This document shows positions 27,009 through 35,746 of a stretch of 61,075 nt of DNA, one piece after another; positions within the stretch are counted from its first letter, which is position 1, and the number at the start of each line of letters is the position of its first letter. Below the pieces are notes generated by a model. The model made no database searches. It was not told where the DNA came from and worked only from the letters and a program-made list of their open reading frames with translations. Made by a program: the position numbers and the translations under genes. This DNA comes from Neoroseomonas oryzicola (GTDB taxonomy: Bacteria; Pseudomonadota; Alphaproteobacteria; Acetobacterales; Acetobacteraceae): the NCBI RefSeq assembly GCF_012163135.1, contig NZ_JAAVUP010000014.1, forward strand, positions 1-61,075. The letters run 5' to 3'.

Positions 27009-28847
27009 ATGAGCGCACCCCGCCCGGGCCGCGCGCCGCGCAAGCCTGCCGCGGCGCCCGCCGTCACCGCACCCAGTCCTGTTCCGCCGCCACCGCCGGC
27101 CGCCGCGCCGGAGGAGGCGCAGTTCGGCCCGACCTTCCGCACCTTCGACCGCGTCCTCCGCGCGGCTGAGGCAAGGATCACCCAGGGCCTGTCCCCCACC
27201 GCCATCAGCGGTGCCTGGCTCGACTGGGCGGTGCATCTCTCGCGCGCGCCGGGCAAGCGGATGGAACTCGCCGCCCGCGCCTGGATACAGGGGCTGCGCT
27301 GGCTGCTCTGGCTGCGCCACGCGGCGACGCGGACGGACGCGCCGCCGTTGATCCGCGCCAACAACGGCGATGCGCGCTTCACCGATCCCGCCTGGCACGC
27401 CTTCCCCTTCAATGCCCTGGCCCAGGCGCACCTGCTGACCGAGGCCTGGTGGACCGAGGCGACTCGCGGCGTACCCGGCCTGTCTCATCGCCATGCCGAC
27501 CAGGTGGCCTTCATGCTGCGCCAGATTGTCGATGTCTGGGCGCCGTCGAACCTGCCCTGGATGAATCCGGCGATCGGCCAGCGGACGCTCGCCGAATTCG
27601 GCACCAATCTCGTGCGGGGCGCGGGGAACTTCCTCGACGACCTGGAACGTAGCGTCACCGGCGCGCCGCCCCCGGGGGCCGAGACCTTCCGTCCCGGCCA
27701 TGAGCTCGCCATCACCCCCGGCCGCGTGGTCTTCCGCAACGAGCTGATGGAGCTGATCCAGTACGAGCCGGCGACGCCCAAGGTGCATGCCGAACCGGTG
27801 CTGATCGTGCCTGCCTGGATCATGAAGTACTACATCCTCGACCTGATGCCGGAGGACTCGCTGGTCCGCTGGCTGGTCGGGCAGGGCTTCACCGTCTTCA
27901 TGGTGTCCTGGAAGAACCCGGATGAGCGCGACCGGGACACCAGTCTCGACGACTACCGCCGGGAAGGCGTGATGGCGGCGCTCAATGCCGTCTCGACCAT
28001 CCTGCCGGACCGGCGCGTGCACGGCTGCGGCTACTGCCTGGGCGGAACCATCCTGTCGATCGCGGCGGCGACCATGGCACGAGACGGCGACGACCGGCTC
28101 GCCTCCCTGACGCTGTTCGCCGCGCAGACCGACTTCGCCGAGGCCGGGGAGCTCATGCTCTTCGTCGACGAAAGCCAGCTCGCCTTCCTCGAGGACATGA
28201 TGTGGGACCGGGGCTTCCTCGACACCAACCAGATGTCCGGTGCCTTCCAGGCGCTGCGGTCGAACGACCTGGTCTGGTCGCGGCTGATGCGGGACTACGT
28301 GCTCGGCGAGCGGACGCCGATGACCGATCTGTTTGCCTGGAACGCCGACCAGACGCGGATGCCCGCGCGCATGCACGGGGAATACCTGCGCGGCCTGTTC
28401 CTCGAGAACCGCCTGACCGCCGGGCGCTTCGCGGTCGAAGGTCGGGTCATCGCGCTGTCGGACATCGAGGCACCGATCTTCGCCGTCGGCACGCTGAAGG
28501 ACCACATCGCGCCCTGGCGGTCCGTCTACAAGATCTCGCTGTTCAGCGACACGGACGTGACCTTCGTGCTGACCTCGGGCGGGCACAATGCCGGCATCGT
28601 CAGCCCGCCGGGCAAGGACGGACGGCACTTCCAGGCCATGACGCGCGTGCATGACGACCGCTACCTCGACCCCGATTCCTGGGCGGCGATCGCGCCGCGG
28701 CAGGAAGGGTCCTGGTGGCCGTCCTGGGCGGAGTGGCTTGTCAAGGCCGGCAGCGCGGAGATGGTCGCCCCGCCCTCCATGGGCGCGCCGGGACGCGGGC
28801 TGCCGCCGCTCGGCGCCGCTCCCGGCACCTATATCCTGATGAAGTGA
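27009..28847 (+). CDS. phaC: Class I-type polyhydroxyalkanoate synthase
   Basis: The 612-residue protein is a PHA synthase, which polymerises (R)-3-hydroxyacyl-CoA on storage granules. A proline/alanine-rich N-terminal tail (about 1-36) leads into the conserved N-domain and an alpha/beta hydrolase core. The lipase-like box is GYCLGG with nucleophile C343. A histidine in SGGHNAGIVSPPG completes the triad, and WNADQTRMPARMH is typical. Length fits class I. No phaA, phaB, phaR or phasin gene is beside it. The CYTH gene follows after 7 bases. Confidence 0.9.
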   Translation: MSAPRPGRAPRKPAAAPAVTAPSPVPPPPPAAAPEEAQFGPTFRTFDRVLRAAEARITQGLSPTAISGAWLDWAVHLSRAPGKRMELAARAWIQGLRWLLWLRHAATRTDAPPLIRANNGDARFTDPAWHAFPFNALAQAHLLTEAWWTEATRGVPGLSHRHADQVAFMLRQIVDVWAPSNLPWMNPAIGQRTLAEFGTNLVRGAGNFLDDLERSVTGAPPPGAETFRPGHELAITPGRVVFRNELMELIQYEPATPKVHAEPVLIVPAWIMKYYILDLMPEDSLVRWLVGQGFTVFMVSWKNPDERDRDTSLDDYRREGVMAALNAVSTILPDRRVHGCGYCLGGTILSIAAATMARDGDDRLASLTLFAAQTDFAEAGELMLFVDESQLAFLEDMMWDRGFLDTNQMSGAFQALRSNDLVWSRLMRDYVLGERTPMTDLFAWNADQTRMPARMHGEYLRGLFLENRLTAGRFAVEGRVIALSDIEAPIFAVGTLKDHIAPWRSVYKISLFSDTDVTFVLTSGGHNAGIVSPPGKDGRHFQAMTRVHDDRYLDPDSWAAIAPRQEGSWWPSWAEWLVKAGSAEMVAPPSMGAPGRGLPPLGAAPGTYILMK

Positions 28848-28854
28848 GCACCCG

Positions 28855-29322
28855 ATGGGGATCGAGATCGAACGCCGCTTCCTCGTCACCGGGGAGGCCT
28901 GGCGAAGCGGGGTGACGGGCGTCCATCGCCTGGACCAGGGCTACCTGGCGCGGGAGGACCGCGTGACGGTGCGCGTGCGCGTCGCGGACGGCGCCGCGAA
29001 GCTCACCATCAAGGGCCCCGGCGGCCTGGTGCGCCCGGAATTCGAATACCCGGTGCCGCTCGCCGACGCCGAGGCGATGCTGGCGACGCTGTGCGCCGGC
29101 CGCCGCGTCGCCAAGACGCGCCACCTCGTCACGCAGGGCGGCCTGACCTGGGAGGTCGACGTCTTCGAGGGCCCGCTCGCCGGCCTCGTGATCGCCGAGG
29201 TCGAGCTGCCCGCGCCGGACCATCCGCTCGCGGTCCCGGCCTGGGCAGGGCGCGAGGTCACCGACGATGCGCGCTACGCCAACGCCGTGCTGGCCTCGCT
29301 GGACGCGCCGCCCCGGGGGTGA
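28855..29322 (+). CDS. CYTH/triphosphate tunnel metalloenzyme family protein
   Basis: The 155-residue protein belongs to the CYTH superfamily. The signature EIERRFLV at residues 3-10 supplies the two metal-binding glutamates (an ExExK-type motif with arginine). Alternating basic and acidic tunnel strands follow: RVTVRVRVADG, AKLTIKGPGG, WEVDVFEG and VIAEVELP. Bacterial stand-alone members are usually inorganic triphosphatases. It starts 7 bases after phaC and is probably co-transcribed. A link to polyphosphate or storage metabolism is attractive but unproven. Confidence 0.87.
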   Translation: MGIEIERRFLVTGEAWRSGVTGVHRLDQGYLAREDRVTVRVRVADGAAKLTIKGPGGLVRPEFEYPVPLADAEAMLATLCAGRRVAKTRHLVTQGGLTWEVDVFEGPLAGLVIAEVELPAPDHPLAVPAWAGREVTDDARYANAVLASLDAPPRG

Positions 29323-29384
29323 CGAGGCGCGCCACCGCCCTTAGGCTCGGCCGACCGAAAGCAAGACCCAGGGGAAGCGTCCGC

Positions 29385-31520
29385 ATGACCGTCACGAGCC
29401 GCGCCGTCTATCGCCACGGCGACATGGCCCGCCTGTTCGATCCCGCCTCCATCGCCGTGATCGGCGCGAGTCCCCGCGCGGGCTCCTTCGCGGACCGCAC
29501 CATCCAGGCGCTGAAGGACTATACGGGCCGGCTCTACCTGGTGAATTCGCGCTACGAAAAGATCGGCGAGCGCGCCTGCTTTCCCTCGATCGCCGCGCTG
29601 CCCGAGGTGCCCGATTGCTGCATCCTCGTCGTCGCGAAGGACGCGGTGGAGGAGATCGCGACCGACTGCGCCAAGGCGGGCGTCGGCGGCATCATGATCT
29701 ACGCCTCGGGCTTTTCCGAGACCGGGCGCGACGACGATATCGCGGCGCAGAGGCGCCTCGCGCAGATCGGGCGCGATGCGGGGATGCGCATCGTCGGGCC
29801 GAACTGCATCGGCATGCTGAACTTCCGCACCAAGGCCGGCGTGACCTTCATGATCCCGCCGCCGATGGAAGCGCCGCTGCCGCATGCGGTGGGCCTGGTC
29901 AGCCAGTCGGGTGCGCTCGGCTTCTCTCTGGCGCAGTCGGTGATGCGCGGCGTGTCGGTCAGCCACCTGCTGACCACGGGAAATTCCTCGGATGTCGACG
30001 TGGCGGACTGCGTCTCCTTCCTTGCCGACGACCCGACCTGCCGCGCCATCGGCTGCGTCTTCGAAGGCATGCCCGACCCGATGCGCTTCATCCAGGCCGC
30101 CGAGGTCGCGGACCGCGCCAACAAGCCGCTGGTCGTCTTCAAGCTCGGGACGGGCGAGGCCGGCGCCGCGGCGGCGATGTCGCACACCGGATCCCTCGCC
30201 GGCGAGAACGCCGCCTACCTCGCGGCCTTCGAGCGTGCCGGCGCGATCGTGGTCAAGGATTTCGAGGCGCTGGTCGAGACCGCCTCTTTCCTCGCCAAGG
30301 CGCCGCCGCCCAAGGCGCGGGGCGTGGCGGTGGTCGCCGTCTCGGGCGGGGCGGCGATCATGTCCGCCGACAAGGCCGAGACGCATGGCGTGCCGCTGCC
30401 GCAGCCCACGCCGCCGGTGCGCGCGATCCTGGAATCCCGCATCCCGGATTTCGGCTCGGCGCGGAATCCCTGCGACGTAACGGCGCAGGTGGCGAACGAC
30501 CCCGAGAGCCTGACCGCCTGCGCCGGCGCGATGCTGGGCGAGGACCACTACGGCGCGCTGATCTACGCGCAGATCTACTCGACGGAACTCTCCGCGAAGC
30601 GCCCCGGCGAACTCGCCGCCATCGCCGAGAAGGCGGACAAGCCGATCTGCGTGGTCTGGACGACCGAATGGCTCGAGGGCTTCGGGTCCAAGGAGGCCGA
30701 GCAGAACCCGCGCATCGGCCTGTTCCGGTCGATGGACCGCTGCTTCGCCGCGCTGTCGCACTGGCATGCGCGGGAGGAACGCCGCGCCGCCGGGCCACGC
30801 AGCTACGCGCGCGTCTCGCGCCCCGAGGCGGCGGCCGAGGCTGGGGCGCTGATCAAGGCCGCGGGCGACCGCACGCTGACCGAGCGCGAGGCCAAGGCCG
30901 TGCTCGCCGCCTATGGCGTGCCGGTGGTGCCCGAGAAGCTGACCCAGACCGAGGAGGAAGCGGTCGCGGCCGCGACGACGCTCGGCTTCCCCGTCGCGAT
31001 GAAGGTCGAAAGCCCCGACCTGCCGCACAAGACCGAGGCCGGAGTCATCCGCCTGAAGCTGAAGGACGCGGCCGAGGTGCGCGACGCCTATCGCGCCGTC
31101 ATGGCGAACGCGAAGCACCACGCGCCCAATGCGCGCATCAACGGCGTGCTGGTGCAGCCCATGGCCAAGCCGGGCGTCGAGGTGATGGTCGGCGGCCGCG
31201 TCGACCCGCTGATGGGCCCGCTGATCGTCGCGGGCCTGGGCGGCGTTCTGGTGGAACTGATGCGCGATTCAGCCCTGGCGCTGGCCCCGGTCACGAAGGC
31301 CGAGGCGCGGTCGATGTTCGAGCGCCTGCGCGGGCGCGCGGCGCTCGAGGGCTTCCGCGGCGCGCCGGCGGCCGATCTCGACCGGCTGGCGGAGATCGTG
31401 GCGCGGCTGTCGGAATTCATCGCCGACCAGCGCGGGCTGGTGGCGGAACTCGACGTCAACCCGATCATCGTCGCGGGCAGCGACGCGGTCGCGGTGGATG
31501 CCCTGATCGTCAAGGCCTGA
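29385..31520 (+). CDS. ADP-forming acyl-CoA synthetase (acetate-CoA ligase family), fused subunits
   Basis: The 711-residue protein fuses the CoA-binding/CoA-ligase half (MARLFDPASIAVIGASPRAGSF, VGPNCIGMLNF, GLVSQSGALG) to an ATP-grasp half (from about 480: LTEREAKAVLAAYGVPVV, MKVESPDLPHKTEAGVI). The phosphorylatable histidine sits in MSHTGSLAGE. Such enzymes interconvert an acyl-CoA and acid with ADP phosphorylation. The acid is not identifiable. The start is ATG 29385 after GGGGAA. Two hairpins follow the stop. Confidence 0.87.
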   Translation: MTVTSRAVYRHGDMARLFDPASIAVIGASPRAGSFADRTIQALKDYTGRLYLVNSRYEKIGERACFPSIAALPEVPDCCILVVAKDAVEEIATDCAKAGVGGIMIYASGFSETGRDDDIAAQRRLAQIGRDAGMRIVGPNCIGMLNFRTKAGVTFMIPPPMEAPLPHAVGLVSQSGALGFSLAQSVMRGVSVSHLLTTGNSSDVDVADCVSFLADDPTCRAIGCVFEGMPDPMRFIQAAEVADRANKPLVVFKLGTGEAGAAAAMSHTGSLAGENAAYLAAFERAGAIVVKDFEALVETASFLAKAPPPKARGVAVVAVSGGAAIMSADKAETHGVPLPQPTPPVRAILESRIPDFGSARNPCDVTAQVANDPESLTACAGAMLGEDHYGALIYAQIYSTELSAKRPGELAAIAEKADKPICVVWTTEWLEGFGSKEAEQNPRIGLFRSMDRCFAALSHWHAREERRAAGPRSYARVSRPEAAAEAGALIKAAGDRTLTEREAKAVLAAYGVPVVPEKLTQTEEEAVAAATTLGFPVAMKVESPDLPHKTEAGVIRLKLKDAAEVRDAYRAVMANAKHHAPNARINGVLVQPMAKPGVEVMVGGRVDPLMGPLIVAGLGGVLVELMRDSALALAPVTKAEARSMFERLRGRAALEGFRGAPAADLDRLAEIVARLSEFIADQRGLVAELDVNPIIVAGSDAVAVDALIVKA

Positions 31521-31533
31521 CGGCGCGAAGCAT

Positions 31534-31588
31534 GGGGCCGCCTGGGCCGGCCCCGTTCGCAGATTGAGGCGCCGGGGAACCGGCGCCT
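31534..31588. terminator. Two hairpins between convergent genes
   Basis: GGGGCCG (31534-31540) pairs with CGGCCCC (31548-31554), and AGGCGCCGG (31567-31575) pairs perfectly with CCGGCGCCT (31580-31588) around a GGAA loop. They lie between the stops of the acyl-CoA synthetase and the SARP-like regulator. Neither has a U-tract. They may end or insulate transcription in both directions. The rest of the gap (to 31762) holds a 12-bp palindrome GTTCCGCGGAAC at 31661-31672 and nothing else I recognise. Confidence 0.45.
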
Positions 31589-31762
31589 GAACCTGCCCGG
31601 CCGAGGAGCCCCCACCACCACCGCATGCGCGATGGCCCCAGGCTCGGCCGGTGTTCCGCCGTTCCGCGGAACGACAGCAGGCGAATTCATATTCGATCCG
31701 GCCGCGATCCGGGATGCAAAGTATTCACGAGGCTTAGCGACGGGGGCGATGCGCCGCGGTCC

Positions 31763-33715
31763 TCATGCCTCCGGCAGGCCGGCGGCGCGCCAGGCTGCGA
31801 CCATGCGTTCGAAGCGCGGCCCGAGGTGGCGGATCGGGTGGGTCCTCCGCAGCAGGGCGATCGAGGCATTGGGCGTCACCGCGCGCAGCCGCGCGATCGC
31901 CGCCCTGGCGCCTTCCATGTCGCCGGTCTCGGCAAGCATGAGGGCGAGCTGCCGGTTGGCCCAGGCCATCTGTGGGTGCTGGTGCAGCACGTCGCGCAGG
32001 ATCCGCAGCGCCTCCGCGTTGTCGCCGCGCAGCGACAGTGCCACGGCGATGCCGATGCGCAGGTTGAAGGCCATCGGGTCGAGCGGGTTCAGCGCGAGGG
32101 AGCGCTCGAAGGATTCGACCGCGCGGTCCGCCTCGTCGCGATAGATCGCGAGCCACCCATGGCGCGCCCAGGCCCAGGCATTGTTGGGTTCGAGCGCAAG
32201 CGCCGCCTCGATGAATGCCCCCGCGCGGTCGAGGTCGTCGAGGCACTGGCTGATCGCTGCGCCGGCCGCGGCGAGTGCCGTCGGGTCGTCGGCGATCAGG
32301 GGGGAGGCCGCTTCCACCGCCTCGGCTGCCGCCGCCCGGTCGGCCTCCGGTGCCCCGCTCCAGAGGTAGACGACGGCCTGGGCATGGCACCAGGCCCGCA
32401 GCGCATGCGCGCGGCCATAGGTCGGCTCCGCCTCGATCGCCTGGCGGAGCGTCGCGATGGCCTCCGCGTTGTCGGATGCGTTCTGCGCCCAGATCCTCGG
32501 CATCGCGCGCAGCACGAGATCGTAGGCACGCAGCCCGCCGGGCGGGCGGCGACGCGCGGCATCGATCTCGGCATTGCGCACGGCGGGGTGGATGGCGCCG
32601 GCGACCTGCGCGGCGATGCGGTCCTGGAATTCGAAGACGTCGGTGGTCGCACCCTCGTAGCGGTCGGACCAGAGCTGCGCGCGGCTCTCCGGATCGACGA
32701 GGTGGACGGTGATGCGCAGCCGGTCGCCGCCGCGCCGCACCGTGCCCTCGACGACGTAGTTGACGCCGAGTTCCCGTCCGATGGTCCGGACGTCGACCAG
32801 GCGGCCCTTGTAGGTGTAGGCGCTCTGGCGCGCGATGACGAAGAAGTCCCGCACGCGCGACAGCGCCGAGGTGATCTCCTCCACCACGCCGTCGACGAAG
32901 TAGTCGTCGGCTGCGCCGCTGAGGTTGTCGAAGGGCATGACGATGATCGCCGGACGTTCCCGTCCACGCGGTTCGGGCGTGGGCGCAGCCGCGCGCGTGG
33001 CTGGCACGGGCTGCGCCAGCAGCGCCTCGGTCTGCGGGTCGGGCGCGGCGTCGAGCTCGCGGCGCAGCGCCTCGCGGCAGGTCTCGAACTGCCGCCGCGC
33101 GGCGGCGGCGCGACCATGGCGAAGGTGCAGGCGGATCAGCGCGCGATGCGCTTCCTCGGCCGCCGGGTCGCGCAGAAGCAGCCGTTCCGCCAGCGCGGCG
33201 CCGGCCTCCACGGCGGCGCCGTCCTCGGCAAGGCTCAGCCGTTCGGCGAGCAGCAGCGCCTTCTCGCGGAAGCGCTGCCGGTGCGGGGCGAACCATTGGT
33301 CGAGCGGTTCGGGCAGCGTCATGCCTTCCAGAAGGTCACCGCGCCACAGCGCTGCGGCGCGTGCCAGGGCCTCTGGCGCCGTCGACGCTGCCAAGGCGTC
33401 GAACTGCCAGGCATCGACATCCTCCGGCCGGCCGAGCAGGTGGACGGCCTCGACGTCGCCTTCGAGGCGCAGCCCGGTCTCGGGATCGGTGGCCAGCGCC
33501 TGGCGGATGGCCGCGAGGCCCTGGCGGAGGCTGTTGCGCGCCTGCGCGTCGCCGCGGTCCGGCCAGAAGGCGGCGCAGAGCGCTTCCCGGCGCGACCGCG
33601 CCGTGCCGGCGAGCGCAAGGAAGGCGAGCAGCAGCGCCGTCTTGCGTGTCGGCAACCGCAGGGCTTCGCCCGTCCCGCCCTCGAGCCCGATCTCTCCGAG
33701 CAGCCGCAGTGGCAC
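31763..33715 (-). CDS. SARP-like transcriptional regulator with BTAD and TPR domains
   Basis: The 650-residue protein begins with an OmpR-like winged helix (about 1-95, including LPTRKTALLLAFLALAG and RNSLRQGLAAIRQAL). A bacterial transcriptional activator domain follows (about 100-225). The middle region, VMPFDNLSGAADDYFVDGVVEEITSAL, is typical of CadC/adenylate-cyclase-like regulators, with an array of TPRs to the end. GTG 33715 is chosen; AAGGA lies 5 bases before it. It is transcribed divergently from a DUF1127 gene across a 189-bp gap with a SARP-like direct repeat. It probably autoregulates; its signal is unknown. Confidence 0.85.
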   Translation of the reverse strand: MPLRLLGEIGLEGGTGEALRLPTRKTALLLAFLALAGTARSRREALCAAFWPDRGDAQARNSLRQGLAAIRQALATDPETGLRLEGDVEAVHLLGRPEDVDAWQFDALAASTAPEALARAAALWRGDLLEGMTLPEPLDQWFAPHRQRFREKALLLAERLSLAEDGAAVEAGAALAERLLLRDPAAEEAHRALIRLHLRHGRAAAARRQFETCREALRRELDAAPDPQTEALLAQPVPATRAAAPTPEPRGRERPAIIVMPFDNLSGAADDYFVDGVVEEITSALSRVRDFFVIARQSAYTYKGRLVDVRTIGRELGVNYVVEGTVRRGGDRLRITVHLVDPESRAQLWSDRYEGATTDVFEFQDRIAAQVAGAIHPAVRNAEIDAARRRPPGGLRAYDLVLRAMPRIWAQNASDNAEAIATLRQAIEAEPTYGRAHALRAWCHAQAVVYLWSGAPEADRAAAAEAVEAASPLIADDPTALAAAGAAISQCLDDLDRAGAFIEAALALEPNNAWAWARHGWLAIYRDEADRAVESFERSLALNPLDPMAFNLRIGIAVALSLRGDNAEALRILRDVLHQHPQMAWANRQLALMLAETGDMEGARAAIARLRAVTPNASIALLRRTHPIRHLGPRFERMVAAWRAAGLPEA

Positions 33716-33769
33716 GCCGTCCTTCCCCCATGCGAAGGCGTGCGGGGATTAGAGCCGGCACCTCGCGCG

Positions 33770-33787
33770 TTTAACAGCGATTTAACA
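33770..33787. promoter_or_regulatory. Direct heptamer repeat TTTAACA x2, candidate SARP operator
   Basis: TTTAACA occurs at 33770-33776 and again at 33781-33787, an 11-bp start-to-start spacing with the 4-base spacer GCGA. SARP regulators classically bind heptamer direct repeats spaced by about one helical turn. The site is 55 bases from the SARP-like gene and 118 from the DUF1127 gene, in otherwise GC-rich DNA. It might instead be overlapping -10-like sequence. Confidence 0.5.
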
Positions 33788-33904
33788 CCCGCCGGCGTGC
33801 GGCATGACGCCCGGCCAAACGGGCGGCAAGCGGGCGCGGCGCAAGGTCCTGTCGTCGCCGGTCGGGATGCTTCCTCCTCCCCCGGCAGCAGCAGGAGACG
33901 GAAG

Positions 33905-34159
33905 ATGTCGCAGACGACGGGACAGACCTATTCGACCACCGGCGAAGACGGCGCCTTCGCGGCGTTCGCGCGCGGCGCGGCCGGGCTGATGGCTCGCGTC
34001 CGGGCGCGGCGGGCGATCCGGCAGACGCAGGACGCGCTGGGACGGCTTGACGCGGCGGTACTCAGGGACATCGGTGTCGGCGCCTCGTCATTCGGCCCGA
34101 ACCGGCCGGTGATCGAGGTCGAGGCGGGGCTGATGCTGATCCTGACGGGTCTGCGCTGA
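33905..34159 (+). CDS. Small DUF1127-domain protein
   Basis: The 84-residue protein carries the DUF1127 (YjiS-like) arginine-rich helical motif at about residues 33-58, ending in the diagnostic LRDIGVGAS. Such small proteins in Alphaproteobacteria have been linked to RNA turnover and phosphate or stress responses; no role can be assigned here. An N-terminal tail of about 30 residues is polar. GGAGACGGAA precedes ATG 33905. It is divergent from the SARP-like regulator and a likely target. tRNA-Gly lies 36 bases downstream on the other strand. Confidence 0.8.
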   Translation: MSQTTGQTYSTTGEDGAFAAFARGAAGLMARVRARRAIRQTQDALGRLDAAVLRDIGVGASSFGPNRPVIEVEAGLMLILTGLR

Positions 34160-34195
34160 GCAGCGCGGCCGACGCGGGGCGGCCTCAGGTGGCGC

Positions 34196-34270
34196 TGGAG
34201 CGGGCGATGGGAATCGAACCCACGACATTCAGCTTGGGAAGCTGACGTTCTACCTCTGAACTACGCCCGC
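34196..34270 (-). tRNA. tRNA-Gly (anticodon CCC)
   Basis: The minus strand folds into a cloverleaf. The acceptor GCGGGCG pairs with CGCCCGC. The anticodon arm is TCAGC-TTCCCAA-GCTGA, anticodon CCC reading GGG, and the T arm is GTGGG-TTCGATT-CCCAT with one mispair. The discriminator is T, and CCA is encoded at 34198-34196, unlike the tRNA-Gln in this window. Confidence 0.95.
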
Positions 34271-34368
34271 AACCGCCCCTCTATAGGCGGGCCGCCCGCC
34301 CCCCGGCAAGACGGGCCGCTTGACCCGCCGCCCCGGCCGGGCGTAACGACACCCCCGGCGGTGACGCC

Positions 34369-34455
34369 CCTCGCGATTTGTCCGGCCAGCTTGCGGCGAG
34401 GTCCCTTCGGGGTCGCATCGGAAACGATGCGGAAAACAAGCGCGCTAAACGGCCG
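34369..34455 (+). ncRNA. SAM-II riboswitch in the metZ leader
   Basis: The leader has the alphaproteobacterial metA/metZ SAM-II layout. CCTCGC (34369-34374) pairs with GCGAGG (34396-34401) around the conserved GATTTG and CGGCC-AGCTTGC segment. GCTTG (34389-34393) can pair with CAAGC (34437-34441), and CGGCC (34383-34387) with GGCCG (34451-34455), forming the H-type pseudoknot with the conserved GCTAAAC. An extra hairpin with a GAAA loop (34414-34431, 7 bp) is inserted in the variable loop. It ends 68 bases before metZ; SAM binding would hide the ribosome-binding region and repress. Fold inferred by eye. Confidence 0.75.
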
Positions 34456-34523
34456 CGCGGATGCCCCGCATCCGCCGCCCGCGAAGGGGCCGGACGCCGT
34501 CATCGACGTGAAGGTGCCGCCCC

Positions 34524-35744
34524 ATGGCCACGAAAAGCCCGAACCGCCCGCTCCGCCCCGCCACCCTGCTCGTGCGCGGCGGGCAGATGCGCTCGGGCTT
34601 CGACGAGACCGGCGAGGCGCTCTTCCTCACCTCCGGCTTCGTCTACGACAGCGCCGCCCAGGCCGAGGCGACCTTCGCCGGCACCGTCGAGCACTACCAA
34701 TATTCGCGCTTCGGCAACCCGACCGTCTCGATGCTCGAAGGCCGCATCGCCGCCCTGGAAGGCGCCGAGGCCTGCCGTGTCACCGCGACCGGCATGGCCG
34801 CCGTCCATGCTGCGCTGCTCTCGCACCTCAAGACCGGGGACCGCGTCGTCGCCTCGCGCGCGCTGTTCGGCTCCTGCCACTGGATCGTCTCGACCCTGCT
34901 GCCGCGCTACGGCATCGCGACGGAATTCGTCGACGGCGCCGACCTCGCCCAGTGGGCATCCGCCCTGTCGAAGCCCGCGGCGCTCGTGCTGCTCGAGACG
35001 CCGTCCAACCCGATGCTCGAGATCGTGGACATGAAGGCGGTCTGCGACCTAGCCCACAAGGCCGGTGCGATCGTCGTCGTGGACAACGTCTTCGCCACGC
35101 CCCTGCTGCAGAAGCCGCTGCAGTTCGGCGCCGACGTCGTCGTCTATTCCATGACCAAGCATTTCGACGGCCAGGGCCGTGTGCTCGGCGGCGCGGTGCT
35201 CGGGTCGAAGAAGTGGGTGGATGACGTGCTGCAGCCCTTCATCCGCAACACCGGCCCCTCGCTCAGCCCGTTCAACGCCTGGGTGGTGCTGAAGGGGCTC
35301 GAGACGCTGCACCTGCGCGTCCCCGCCATGTGCCGCTCTGCGGCGGCCGTCGCCGACATGCTGGCCGAACGGGCCGAGGTGGCGCGCGTGCTCTATCCCT
35401 TCCGCGCCGACCATCCGCAGCAGAAGCTCGCCCAGGCGCAGATGTCGGCGGGTGGCACCCTCGTCACCTTCGACCTGAAGGGCGGCAAGGAAGCCTGCTT
35501 CCGCTTCATGGACGCGCTGCGGCTGATCGACATCTCGAACAACCTCGGTGATTCGAAGTCGCTCGCGACGCATCCGGCGACGACCACGCACATGCGCGTG
35601 GGCGCGGAGGAACGCGCGCGCCTCGGCATCACCGACGGCACGGTGCGCCTGTCGGTCGGGCTCGAGGACGTGGCCGACATCATCGACGACCTGAGCGAGG
35701 CGCTCGACGCGGCCAACGCCGCCCCGGCGCGCGCGGCGGAGTAG
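34524..35744 (+). CDS. metZ: O-succinylhomoserine sulfhydrylase
   Basis: The 406-residue Cys/Met-metabolism PLP enzyme makes homocysteine from O-succinylhomoserine and sulfide. PLP lysine K212 lies in YSMTKHFDGQGR. The phosphate-binding YSRFGNPT (60-67) and ETPSNPMLEIVD are family-typical, and the FDGQGRVLGGAVLG stretch favours MetZ over cystathionine synthase. GAAGG lies 8 bases before ATG 34524. The SAM-II leader makes this a SAM-repressed gene. A LysE-family gene starts 2 bases after its stop, so both may share the switch. Confidence 0.93.
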   Translation: MATKSPNRPLRPATLLVRGGQMRSGFDETGEALFLTSGFVYDSAAQAEATFAGTVEHYQYSRFGNPTVSMLEGRIAALEGAEACRVTATGMAAVHAALLSHLKTGDRVVASRALFGSCHWIVSTLLPRYGIATEFVDGADLAQWASALSKPAALVLLETPSNPMLEIVDMKAVCDLAHKAGAIVVVDNVFATPLLQKPLQFGADVVVYSMTKHFDGQGRVLGGAVLGSKKWVDDVLQPFIRNTGPSLSPFNAWVVLKGLETLHLRVPAMCRSAAAVADMLAERAEVARVLYPFRADHPQQKLAQAQMSAGGTLVTFDLKGGKEACFRFMDALRLIDISNNLGDSKSLATHPATTTHMRVGAEERARLGITDGTVRLSVGLEDVADIIDDLSEALDAANAAPARAAE

Positions 35745-35746
35745 CC

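Noticed and set aside
31625..33904. Long plus-strand open frame leading into the DUF1127 gene
   Set aside because: It is antisense to the SARP-like regulator, with shadow composition. Only the last 84 codons, after a good ribosome-binding site at 33905, look real.
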